Assembly: GCF_963662255.1 (NCBI RefSeq)
Contig: NC_085060.1
Location: forward strand, 13,301,925 to 13,365,924
Length of the DNA stretch: 64,000 nucleotides
DNA from: Cinclus cinclus
Taxonomy: Eukaryota > Chordata > Aves > Passeriformes > Cinclidae
Reading direction: 5' to 3'
Position 1 is the first letter of the stretch; every line of letters starts with the position of its first letter. Of this stretch, positions 31,675 to 44,880 are shown piece by piece. A program made the translations under genes and the position numbers. The notes under the pieces were generated by a model. That model worked only from the letters and a program-made list of their open reading frames with translations. It did not search any database and was not told the origin of the DNA.

Positions 31675-34600
31675 TTTCATCTGTTATCTGTTTTTCCTTA
31701 AAATAAAAACAAGGGTTTTTTGGAGTAACACATTGTTAGACTTAAAAATCTTTAGTAAGAAGCAGGAAAGATGGCAGATACTTGGATTCCTTGTTATCCA
31801 ATGATGTACAGCAAGGATATGCATGGCATCCTGGAGATCAGTCTTCTTTTTGCCTAAGGAAGCTTGAAGCCACATATCCCACAAAAATCAGAGCATACTG
31901 GGTGGAGTACTCTCACCTTTCTGTCTGGTTCCCTCTTGATGTAGTCAGAAAGCTACAGATGTTGTTTGCTAATTTTAAAAGAAACATTTACAAAACCAGA
32001 CTTCGCACTTCCCGGGGATGTGCTCTAATAATCACCTTCAAACAGTTCTCTTACTCAGTTTAGGATGAAGCATAAAAGCAAAAGAGCTTCAAGCTTGGGA
32101 GCGAGCTATGCTGAACCACCGGACTTGGAAATTTACTTGTTCAGCTTCTCTTTGTGATGCCAGAAACCTCTAACATATGCTGCTGACAGTGTTAACAGGA
32201 GTTCTGCAACGCACCGCCAAGTGTCAGTAGCTGAAAGATGGTGGAAGATGCTTCAAAGCACAAAGGAACAGAAGAAGAGACCAAATCCAGATCCTCTGAA
32301 GCCCCTGTAAACATGACAATCATTCTTCTTTCCTAAGGGTCTACATTTTGATTTGTTCGAGAGCCAGACACTGAAAACGTATTTATATCAAAAACTATTT
32401 ACAGGTGCCACAGCAAATTCACAAGCAACCTGAAGACTATAAACTCACCATCCAGATATTGAGTAACTTGCTATTTATCAAAAAGTGTTGCCCAGCTCTA
32501 ATCTAAATAGCAGGAACTGTTTCAGATATTTGCTATAGAGGTTGTCAGGCACTACTCCATGAAAATCAGCTGACCATGTACAGGTTTTTCCTTTCAGCTG
32601 CAAAACTGAATTAAAGAGACTGCTGCAACACAGTGAGTTTGAAGTGATATTACTTCTTTATATACAACTGCAGTCACCAAAAGGGGCATACACACACAGT
32701 CTCTCTGTCTCCTTGTCAGATTCTAAAATACCTCCAACACCATGAACACCAACCTTAAAGGCAAGCCACAAAATGTGTGGCTGAAGCCCAGGTGCTTGGG
32801 TCACCCAATCAGTGCTGCCTGTGTCACACTCCAGCTACCATTATACCCTTCTCATTAATGAAAAAACTAGGACAGCCCTGCACTTCACCTGAGCATTAAT
32901 CTATCACAACTCCTGGAGATCTGCTACAATCCCTATGCCAGCCACAATATATAAACCTACCTAAACACTGAAAGCAAGAAGCAGAATAGTCTCTGATATA
33001 TCATGCTTTAAAAGTGAGCTTAGGGCATTGGTAATGTTTCACAGCCAAAATCGCCTAAACCAATTACTCACCTGTTGCTATACATTACTGAAAATATTTT
33101 GACTGAAAACAGAAGTCTGCAAGCTATTTTAGTAATCAGCTACCACAGTTAAGAGTCACCATGCCAATAATTTACACTGACATCATGCAGAATGCACTGT
33201 TAAAAATATCTTCTTTTAATATACTGTAGCACTGGATACAAGCTGCCTCACCAAAAAAAGTGAAGGGGTTCTTTAAGTTTGGGTGTGGGAGATAAAGCAA
33301 GAATCATGAATAAATTGGTCCTGTCCTGGTATGACCAGAATGAAAAGTTTCTCTTCCTTGTTGTGGATAATGGAAAAAAAAAAAAGGCGGGGGGGGAAGG
33401 TGAGAATAGGTGAAAGAAAGGGTTAACAGACAAAGAATATTTCTTTAATTTTATAAAAGATGAGTGAGAAATGTTTGTTTCATTTGAAGACTTCCAAGTA
33501 ATAAAAGACTTGGAGGACTTTGAAGTGAAAAGGATTACACTTGATGAACTGGAAGGTAAAATGACATTTAGATAGACATTTTAATTATAGTTATTTAACC
33601 TTTTATAATCAGAGAAGGTAAGAAAGCCTCTACAGCCCTCATGTTACTTGACTCTCAGAGCTGTAGGATCTGACACTATGAAAAGCTGCACACTCATCCC
33701 TTTGTAAGACCAGAGTGCTTCCACTTCAGCTCTGAGGATCTCCAAGCTCTCACATGCCCAGGAAGCACTCGGAAAAAGCAAAGTGGCACTGCCAGCATTT
33801 TCCTTTTTGTTTCACACAAATGAACAAGCTACTGCTCCCCAGTTCCAGAAACGTTAAGATCTATATTCTTTTATTAAAAAAAAAAAAAGAGCTTACTTAC
33901 ATAAAGCTTACTCTGTCTTATTTGTGATCATGCTACACCTTCTAACAACACTAAATCTTCACCTAATACTGCTTCCAATTAGAAGCATCTGGAGGAAAAG
34001 GAATTCAAGTTTGCCACTGGAACAGTCTGCTGTGACCCCTCACAGGTGCAGTGCCAGCCCTGTCTGGAAGCACAGAGAGGAGCCTCCATCCTGTAACTCA
34101 TGCACTCAACTCTGGCATGCTCCAGGCTGGGGCATTCCCAGCTGTCACAATTCCAAGAGCTAACTCATTACTCAGTATAAGAGAACACAGCACAAGAGTG
34201 AAGGAGGCAGCACACAACCTTGCCACCACCCCCCCCCCCCATAGCTTTATCATAGGCACCTGCACAGACTTCTGAGGTATGCTGGTTTGTGATGAAAGGG
34301 GAAACCTGGTGGAGCTGGTTAACAACCACAAAAACATCTGGTGTCTTTCCAGTCACCATCACACAAGCGTACAATGTGGGTGAAGGACATTTTAGCTCAC
34401 CAGATATATTCCAGAAAAATTCTTATAAGACAAAAGAAAGTCAAGACAGGAGTTTATAAGACTCCAAAGGAGAATTAGAGAGAACAGTAACAGCCTTCCA
34501 CCCACATTTATAAAGACAGAATTTGGTCAATGTAGACAATGAATACATGCAGTTTTCTGGCAGCCGACAGAAGCAACCAGAGGAAGAAGCCAGCAGCTTC

Positions 34601-36790
34601 TCACAGGAGCCCAAAGCTCCTTCCACAAAGGAAGAATGCATAAGTGCATAAGGACTGTTAATCACAGCAATACACCTACGTGGAAAAATTGGAGAAGACA
34701 GACAGAAAAACAGCAAAGCACAACAAGAGGCACAAAGACAATCAATTTGCAACATATGAATATAAATGAGTATAAAGGGAAAACCCTCACTTTCCTCATA
34801 AAATGATTTAAGAAAGAAAAAGACAAGGAAATTGTTTGCCAGCTACTTAACTCAGAGATTTAGGGAAACATCTGGCAACAGAAGATGCTAAGAAACCCAC
34901 ACTGTAAGATGTTCAGTTAAAGGAAGTCCTAACAGCAAGAAACATGAATGTTGTGATTGTCTACCTTGAAGGATGTACAGCCACCATCACCAGCGTATCC
35001 TCAAAGGCCTCCGAAAACAGGCCAGGAATGCTGTAAATATATTTGATTCCATCCTTTAACAAGAAAAAAGATCAAAGAGCCTCCTGATGTTCATTGCAGA
35101 CTCCTTTTCTGATTTTGCATGATGCAATATAAGAGAAACAAAGGGACAATTCACACAAGAAACTGTGTGTAAAAGTGCAGGAGAGAACTGTCTTTACAAA
35201 TCCCATAGTAAAAAAAATTCTGGAAAACCCACATTCATATCATACTTCTGTTTCCTTCTGTGTAGCAGTATTGCAAAATTGAGAAGAGAGAGATACATAA
35301 TATTAACCATATTTTAAGGATCAAAAATATATTGTTTATTGCTTCAAGGAAGAAGACTGAGTAGCTTCATTGAGGCTCAAGGTGTTCTTTAACTTTTTCT
35401 GAATCTAGAATAGAAACTAGTTTCTTCATCTCAAGTAAAAAAAACTCACAAGTGAAAATTTAGAGAAGCCCATATATTATATTTTTACTTTTCTGAAAGT
35501 CAATAGAAAGAGTCTTTTAGGCTAGTTGCAAATAAAAAGTTGGGTTTTTTTCACAACGGTGCCACTTAACACAAATTTTGACACTAGCTGTTAACAGCTC
35601 AGTTTGCTTGACTAGTTTTACACAATCAAAAAATGAATTAGCTACAAATAAGGTCTCAAACTCACTCCCCTGCCCTGCATCCAATCACATCACAGAGACG
35701 TAAGAAACCTCAACTTTCTAAGACAATGACCTCATCCAGCAAAACCCATGAAGACTGGAGCATGTCAAGTATAGATTTCACCAAACAGATGGAAAATTAT
35801 TACATGATAACATTCTTTTTCCATGTGGGGAAACATGATGAGCTTCACAAAGTCTGCATTGCACTACTCCTTCAACACATTTAATCAATGAAGGTTCATT
35901 ATTGCCAGTGCATGGTGATCCAAAGACAATCACAACCTACCAGCTTCAGAAGCCAGAAGAAAGAACTCCAGTTTTTGAATTTAATATACTATACAATTAC
36001 TGAAAAGGTTATTAGTTACTTTGAGGGTACAGCATAATCTTTCAGTCATTCTCAGGACTAAATGAACAACTCTTCCAACTACTGTATTCCAGAAATTGAC
36101 ATTTAGAGACTGATTTCTTTAGGCATAAACCACTTAGTACATTCAGTGATTTTCCTGAAATGATCACGTGTCCTAGAGAGATCAGCCTCAAAGCTAAGCT
36201 GCTAGGTGTGAATTTGTTAGCAAGTTCTGCTTATCTAAGCAGCTAATCTTAAGGAAGGTCAGAAAGCACCTACTATTTTAAGAATATCTAGTTTAAACAA
36301 GAGTATAATCAGGACTAAAAATAAAAGGACTGCTGCCTGGTAGGTCATTTTCTAAAGCAAACCTACAACACCTTAACTAAGGTCACATTAAAAATGTATT
36401 TCAAAAAAAGGACATAAATTCACAAATACAGCCAGACTATGTGTCTGCTCCTCCAGCTGCAGCATCAGCTGTTCAGGCAATATGGGCAGCATTCCAGGTA
36501 AGAGAGGGTAGGAGTAATAATTTATAAGAGGATGACAAGAAATTTTAGGTATGCTCAGGCTGAATGCTCAGACATGACCAACAAAACAAATTTTAAAAGC
36601 CATTATTTTGCACCTTCTTCCTTTAACTCTCACAAGACAATTCCTCAACTTCATGATACAAATTGAGATTCTATGACATATGTTCCTAAGTTTGTTGTTC
36701 ACTTTGCTAAAATAAATATTTACATGTAATGAAATCCAGAGCGCCTCAGAAATCGCACACATTGGTTAAGTATAGCTTTTGTTACATGCA

Positions 36791-36880
36791 TTGTATACAG
36801 AATGTATGTATACATTATGTATACTGTATACAATATTGTTATGTATATTGTATACATAATGTATGCATATGTATATATTA
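36791..36880. repeat. AT-rich nested inverted repeats
   Basis: A perfect 12-base inverted repeat, TGTATACAATAT (36825-36836) and ATATTGTATACA (36845-36856), has an 8-base spacer. A second perfect pair, TTGTATACAG (36791-36800) and CTGTATACAA (36824-36833), shares its right arm with the left arm of the first. A further palindrome, ATGTATACAT, sits between. This is a GTAT/ATAC-rich simple sequence able to form alternative hairpins or a cruciform. Confidence 0.88.
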
Positions 36881-39800
36881 TGTTTTGTTGGTTATGTGTA
36901 GCCATTGCTAAAAAAAGTTTGACTATCTACAGTTCCTCAGACTACACTTTCAAGAAACAACCTTCAAAATCATGATATTCACCATAGCAGTATTTCTCAG
37001 GGCAGTACAGTCACTTAAGTCAGGGAATTTAAGACTGCAGTCCTACAGGTTAAAATGCACCTGGAAATTCATCAGGATGGCATCTTCCTTACAGGTGAAT
37101 TAATTATTCACTTCATTGCTCAGAATTACTGATGAATCTTTAGGCCTATATGACTCATTTTAAGGTAAGACACTTGAATTGCGCTCTCAAATGGAATGCT
37201 TGTATCTTCCCTGAATTCCCAACATCATAACTTCAACTGGGTATAAACTGTGTTTGTACAAGGGACTAATGTGCCACACAGCTGAGTGTGCACACATTAA
37301 CCAAGAGGACACACCAGTTCATCACTCAGACTGCCTCAAATTACAACACTTCAACAATGTTCCAAACACAGCTCTTGCCTACCACAAACTCCAAGATCAT
37401 CAAGCTGTTTTACACCTCAATCAGCAGGTATCAGGTTTATATATCTGGACAGATGTTAAATCATTAACTGAAGTAATCTAGAATTGAGTCGCTTTAGAGC
37501 CTCAAAGCCTAGGGCTGTATTTTAGTCACTAATGCCATTTGTATCTCCAAGAATTTAAGAATTTAAAATAAGTTAACATAAGTATCCAACAGAGATCCTC
37601 TACAGTTAGGCCAGAAGGGATACATATAAATATGGCCATGTTATTTAATTGAGAAGGGTTTTTTTAAAATAAAACAAAAAAAATATATAAACCAAGCCTT
37701 AAAAATATTTCTAACCCATACAGCTGTGAAGAAAGCTTTCCAAGTATGACCCAAGTATTAGCCAATGCATTATCACAAGGTTATTCCAGCTTCTTGGCTG
37801 CTGATCTTAGCAACAGTAACGTTAGCACAGCCTTTATGTTTACTATTTCTTGTCAGAATCATCCATGCAACAGGGAAGCCATTAGTCATTTCAAATTGAA
37901 AATACTCTTTGCAATGATGAAGAACAGTGGCACCCACACAAAACAGGGAGGGGAGGAGATGATTAAAGTACATAAGAGGAATCAAAAAGCAAGGAAGAAT
38001 AAAATGGAAAATTCAGTGCTTCTCAAAAAACTACAGAAGTGAAGGAACTGTGAGGAAAGAGAAGTGCTTTTCACTCTCCTCTGAATGTCGAGTAGAACAT
38101 GTCTCTTAGTTTTAAATAATAAAAGCTAACAATGTAGAATAGAACAACGGGTTACAGCCTCTTTCCAACACAGCACTTGTGACGCTGAGGCCCCTCACCA
38201 GGGTCTAATCACAGAACTTTCTGTCATCATGCACACCATGATCCCTTGTTCTTCCATATTTACCTCTCACTAGCCAGGTTTAGCCTTCCATCTTGTAAAC
38301 TTCCGCTAATTCTATCCAAATCCTCACCAGCAAGGTAAACACACAGAAACCTGCTCCTCAAAACCAACCAACCGTATCTCTATTTCAACATCAAATAATT
38401 AAAAGAAAATAAATAATCAGCTTTGCTTTTTAAAAAGGCTTATTGTGCCATACATTATCTTTTCATTAAAGGTCACTGCAAGTCTCTCAGCACAAATCTA
38501 GAGCAATGCAGCTTGAAGACAAACATCCCTTGACTATTTCCAGGCACGCATATTTATCTGAGCAGTGCAGTGCCATATGTGGGAGAGCAGATAGGATGGC
38601 TCTGCACTTGGCCTAGATGATTCTGGCTCTTATTATGCACTAGATCAGGAATTGCTGAACTGTACACTGTTTTGTAACAAAGCCATAAACATGTAACAGT
38701 CCTCTGATGAGCATAAGTACCCTCACACAATTTGAGATGTGACAAGCAAGGTATTACAGAATAAGCATGTACTCCCACCTCCATCATACTCTGAAATCAT
38801 TACATTTCAAAATTCATCCTTTCGCTCATTGTGCTCCTTTCTGTATTCCATGAGGTTTTAGGAATTCCTTCCCTTCCCCCACTCCTTTCATTTCCTCTTC
38901 CATTTCTGTTCTCCTTTCACCTTTTTCATATTTAAACCTCACTTTGCAACCAGTTTTTAAAAACGGGGGGAAGAAATAATATAATACTCAAATTATTGCA
39001 TTCCACATGCCCATCACAGTTCAGGGAGAAAGTCCTCAACCCCAACTAAATAAGTCTCTATTTGTTTCACAAATTCTGGAGCCTTCATTTTGCTCAAAAG
39101 TTCTAGAGCATTCAGCATGTTCCCCCAAAATATTAGCAAAAAAGGTATGAGAAAGTAGGGTTTGAATTTTGAAATGCAGACTTTAAGGTTCTTTGGAACT
39201 TCTCTTATCAAAGTAATGCTTAATTGTTCAAGACAGTACACATGCTTATTAAACACATCGAGGTTAAGGACTGTAACTCCAAATAAAATCTTGCTCTAAT
39301 GTCAAAAGTACCCAAGAACAAGTGTCACTACATTCTAGGTTATTAAGGCACCATAATTTGCAATATTTAATAAAATTACATAACAATATATACACATTAT
39401 AGAACTCTTCACATTTATGCTCTGACCTAGTTAAGCAATTCCCTTTCCTCAATTGCACAATTATGAACCAGAGCAGAAAAATCAGACTTTATGAAGTTAA
39501 TAAATCAATTCAGTGTCATTACAAATTATTAACATTATTACTTCAGAATTTGCAATCACCTGATTATGACTTTCTATGGGACATTTTTAAATGTTCTGAA
39601 GAAATATACTTTGTTTCCTTGATACCTTTATTAGTAGTCATCCATTATATTTCTTTAATCAAATCAAACTAACGTCAGATTATACATTGAAACACTGTTA
39701 GCAAAAACTGTTCACAAAGCAAAGCTGGTATTTCCACCTTTCTTATTCCCCAGAAGACATTACACTATTTTATGCTCCCAGAGGTAGCTCTTGATAGAAA

Positions 39801-42800
39801 CACCAGGAAAATGCTTATCAAGAAACTCTGGGTACATTCAAGTTTTTCAAGGTAGATAGGTTCCAGCCAAATTCACCTCCCCACCCAAGTTTCAAAGAAA
39901 GTGAGCAACTTCACACCACAAGCAGCTCCCCTATCTAAAAATGAGCTCAAACACATGCACCCATTAACAAACTAACAAGTCTTCAAGTTAACAAGGACTG
40001 GCACTACTTACCCACCCAGAGCAACACTATGGAGCCTCCTCTCCAGAAGGACCCAAGTAGTCCTGAATTAGAGATAGTCATGTCAAAAAAAAAAAAAATT
40101 AAAGGGCGCAAAATAGCCTAATAACATAACTGGACATTTTGCAAGTCAAAGTTGAAGCAATTTCTGGACCATCAAAGATCTCAGGTATAATTTGTGATCA
40201 CTCTAGGTACAGACTGGAATTGAGACAAAATATTTCCACTGAAAGTATTTTTCTTTCAATAATAATTTTTGCAGTTAATGCTTTGAAAGGATTTAGCAGA
40301 AAACTTTTCTAAAATTCCATGAATGTATCCAAACCCACATGTTTTAAGAACACCACATGCAAGATGTTTCAGAAAGCTGTGTAAGGTCCCCAGAACTTCT
40401 ATCCCATAAAAGACCAGAAAACAGTGTTAAAGAAACCAGGTAAAAATAGCTCCAGCTCCTATATTTTTATTTCCTTAGAAGTCACTAGCAAGAATGCAGC
40501 AAACATTAGTTTTGAGGCACTGATATGTTTCCCCTTCTATCACTAGCAGAATGACACAGGCTTAAAATCAGTTTTGAAATTTGACAGAGAAAAAGCATTC
40601 TCCAAGCACTGAAAGTCTGGAAGCTTTGTGTCACAACATTATTTCCATTCTTCTAAGACACAAAACAATTCCATGCTCACAAGTAGTTGCTGCATATTTA
40701 CTACAAACCAGGAATGAGTGAACATTGTTTTGCACAGAGTTCAGACAGCACCTCAACAAACCACTCCTACCTTTAGACTCCACAGAGGCTACCTTAAAAG
40801 AGAGTCTGTTCTCATTGCCAGTGAATATACTGAATTTTTCACTCTGATTAGACATGCCATTTTTACCCCAAATTGCCGGTGACCCCTGGATTTCCATAAA
40901 CTGTTTATTTTGTTGTGCTGAAATATTACTTGAAGCAGCTACTCAATCCATCAGTGAAAAATCAGGAGTTACAGTTAACTAAAGGTCACACCATTTTTTT
41001 TATTAGAGGTATAACTGGGATTCTCCAGAATCAGCTATAGACTAATCATAACTTACATTTTAATGAATTTCAGCTGTGAGACACTGTTCATTCAAAATAC
41101 TAGATCAGTGTGTAGAAGCAGGCAATGCAATGCATGCAATTTGTTCTGGAAAATGACTTTCTTAATTAAGTTCAGACGCTTTATAAATACAAGACACTAG
41201 GCATAGTCATAAAGGCATCCTTTGGACCTTTAAAATGTTTTCTGTTAGTTGCCAAATGCACGATGCATGCTGAGACAGAAGCACCTAAGGGCACAACATA
41301 AACAGATGAACAAACAATTTATGCCAGTAACTTATAATTTGCCAAGCCTGTGAGAAATTAACACATAAGAGTTTTCTGCTTAAGTGGAACATGGTTCAAA
41401 GGATTGAGAAATATTTAAAGAAGCCTATGGAAAAAATTTAAACTACATAGGATTTTTTATAGCAATAATATGTTACAAAAGTTATATGCCAAGGTGTCAG
41501 CTGACAGGAGACACTGCAGTTCAGCCAAACATTTAAAATTATTCCTTTAAAAATCATTGCTCCTCCTCATTTTATATTACATATTTTAGAGCATAACAGT
41601 AGCTTACAAAAGACTTGAAACACAAGGAATTGTACAACCAGAAGATACATTAGCATTTACTTTTAGATTTTTAAAATTTATTTTCAAAATATTTAACTTT
41701 GAAAATGTAGTAAGCATCAATTATATTGGAAGTGGTTTCAGGAAGCTCCTTTGGCAGGAGGAGACAAAAAACAAGACTCAGAGGAATCTGAGTTTGCCCT
41801 CTAATTCAGACTTCACTAACTCAACAGCTGGAATAAATTAATTATGATTAAATCAATGCATTCTAGATTGCACTGCTTGTATAGAACTTAGCTGTGTAAT
41901 TTAAAGAATAAGATGACACTTTAAAGATAGTCTAAATACAGGGCTGGAATTACAGCCAAGGGGAATTTATATTTTTGATGAAGATGCAATAGAAGACAGC
42001 ACTTTTAAGATGGACAAAGATTATTCAAAATCAGAGTTCTCACTGCTTTAAAGGCTATGGAAACTGGATGCTTTTAAGGAAGATAGACATCTCTCAGTCA
42101 GCATAGGTACAGACCACAGGATATCATGCCTTCAGATGAACTGGATAATCTCTCATTGCCTTCACACCCCTTAAATCACTAATGACTGCATCAAGGGTTG
42201 AGTAACAGTGAAGTCCAGAGCTGTTGCTTAAATAAATACAGACTTGTTCTAACCTCCCATCCCCAGATAGCCTCCTCTCTTGTTCTGCAACAAACATGTG
42301 ACAGGGGAACTGATCTGGTTAAAAATACCTCTCTCCTTTTTGCCAGTTTAACCTATAACAAGTATTTCTCTCCTCGTTTCACCCCGCAGAGGGATATCAG
42401 CTCAAAAAGAGGAGAGGCAAAAGGGGCAGTAAAAAAGGGCAAGGAGATGACTGCTTACATTTCTATCTCAGAAGAAACACATGCAGTATAGCTTAAACAA
42501 CAGGCAACAGCAGTAAGGTTATTTAAGAGAGGTAATTGCTTCCATGAGGACAGACTATATTGCTGGAAAAAGCAGAGGAGCTTTCAGATACATTGCCTTA
42601 GCAGATTATGCAACACACACAGAACAAAACTGGTCATGAGGTAAACATAACCATGCTAACCTTGAAGAACACACTTAGCACTCAGGCACCAGAGAAAGAG
42701 TGTTAGCAATAAGGCAGAAGACTGGTCATTGATGCCATTGGAAGAGGAATACACTGCAGTTAGTGGCACGATGCAGTAATACAGAGCCAGTACTGAGGCT

Positions 42801-43635
42801 ACAATTTTAAGCAGGCAACAGATATGACTTAGTTACTTTCAGACATCCAAGATTATTAATAGAGCATCATTTTCTGAGCAAGTATATCTACTGGTTACTA
42901 CATGCTATGATCAGCCATACAATTAGACAACCCATAAACACAAACACACCACCAGCTCTAGTATAGAAAATTACTGGAGGATACAGAAGAATCTTTACAG
43001 GCTTCTTCTGTTGTTACAGTCTTCCAGCAGAATCTTCCACTGCCCATTCCTGGGACACTAATAAAGCACATCCTCACTGGGGACATCAGTTCTTTCACAG
43101 CCTTTTACCCAACAGGTACCAAGTTCACAGAGGTACAGAGATGCTGCCTGCAATTTTGCTTCCCAAAAATGCCATTTTTTCCTGTTTAAAGACTGACAAT
43201 TTTAGGGTTACGCCTTCATTATGAGGGAACAAATCTAAAAAGTTTTTAAAAGCCCACTACCTCATATGAACCTCACTGCAGTTTTATAGTAGATAACAAG
43301 CAATACCATTGAAAAAGGCTCTTGTGTTGCCTACTTGTTTTCTCTTCCATGCTTCATCATGCCTTTTGCCATTTCTAGCATTCATGTGGACTTAGGATGG
43401 GTCAGAGCTAATCTCTGGAACAATCTACCCTCTGTTTCCTGTTAACATAGGAATCCTCTTTGGAATAGACAGACTTAGGACTAGGAGGAAGCAAGTGTGG
43501 TTATCAGATGACTTTACTCAACACACAGCTTGCTGTATTTGTGACATCTGACAACTGGCTGGCACAGCACCCTGCAGATGGAAAGGCAGCAACCTCATAG
43601 GGCTTCTACACTGAACACTGACTACTTGGTGATTC

Positions 43636-43763
43636 CAAAAAAAACCCCCACACTAAACCAATAAAAAGCAAAAATAACCCCAACCAAACAAAAAAAAAAA
43701 AAAAAAACAAACCCACAACAAAAACAAAACCAAACAAACAAAAAAAATCCCAACCAAACAACC
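43636..43763. repeat. A/C-rich low-complexity tract
   Basis: About 128 bases made almost wholly of A and C on the plus strand, including A18 at 43690-43707 and many CCAAAC / ACAAAC units. On the AMMECR1 strand it is T/G-rich (TTTG repeats). It creates a spurious Phe/Val/Trp-rich minus-strand frame (43622-43804). Confidence 0.9.
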
Positions 43764-44700
43764 CAGTAGTCCACTGAATCCAAACTAGTAGTGTATGGAA
43801 TCAAAGAATGGATTCTCTGAAAGTAAACTCAGACAGAATGTACAGAAGCACTACACTCAGGATTTCCATGGTTTTACTTTCTCAAGTGCTGCCAGATCCA
43901 CATGTGAGGCTGACAAAGGAAGTCAGTGATACAGACAGCAAGGTTTTATTAGGCATGATGGAAACAGGAAGAACTTGTTAGGCACACACATTAGTAATGC
44001 CAGAGTCAGCCAGACTGGCATGCTAATAAGAGTTTTGGAACTTACAAACACTTCTACAGTACTGCTACAAATTTCATAAGTAATACATGGGAAACCTAAA
44101 TACTTGGCCTCACCCTCAAAGGATCTCCAAGCTATGGTGGAAGGGAGACAAACCAAAACAGGATAATTCTGAGAGCCTGCCAGCTTACTCAGCAATTCCA
44201 ATGGCAGCAACAAACAACAGGCAGGTGGGGAATGGCACTGTCTGTGAAGGTTATATAAACATTTAATGGTAAAAAGTATCACAGGAAAGGAGAACCCAAA
44301 TGAACTTCTTATGGCAGAAGTCACACAAGTAATAAAAATGCATGATCAACTACACTATCAGTTCAGGATGATTACAGAGTTTCAACTTTAAGAAAGGTAA
44401 TGTCAATGGGCAACTGAAATCTCCTGATGCAAAGTGAACCCTGTAACTCATTAGAATGGCACACAGATTTTTTTTTTCCCCAAATAATGATTTCTACCTT
44501 GAAAATAAGTGCTAGAATAGGACCTACATGAAAAGGTTTTGGCTTAGTTTTCAGTGGTACACAAGACTTAGTTAAAGGATAGGAAAGCTGCTCTGTAACT
44601 GTGCCTGCAATGCAATTATATTTCAACATCACAGTTGAATACAGTGCAGTGCGACAAAAAACTATTGGCACATGGGTAATTAATATTAAGGGAACAGTGT

Positions 44701-44880
44701 AAAAAAAAAAAAAGTAATTAGCAATCCTCTCAAACCTGTTTCCCCTCAAAAACAACCCAAAATCACACAACCCTAAAAAGAGGAGAGAAAAAAAACACAA
44801 AAAAATTCCAAACAAACAAACAAACAAAAAACCACAAACAAACAAACAAAAAAAAACACCAAAAAAACCTACCAAAAGCC
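44701..44880. repeat. A/C-rich low-complexity tract with (AAAC)n runs
   Basis: A-rich sequence with AAACAAACAAACAAAC runs at about 44812-44850 and CCAAAA-type units; few G on the plus strand. Transcribed from the AMMECR1 strand it gives UUUG-repeat RNA. The 171-codon minus frame across it (44372-44887) has a Phe/Leu/Cys/Val-rich start that reflects this repeat, not a membrane protein. Confidence 0.88.

Noticed and set aside
32725..32760. Minus-strand reading VGVHGVGG, similar to the expected start of AMMECR1 exon 4 (VGVHGIRIEF)
   Set aside because: It lies between exons 1 and 2, so the order is wrong, and similarity stops after about five residues; chance match.
34228..34241. Poly-C run near 34230 and other short C or G runs (33387, 45553, 16677, 5989)
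   Set aside because: Short homopolymers of 8-14 bases are common in introns and carry no further signal here.
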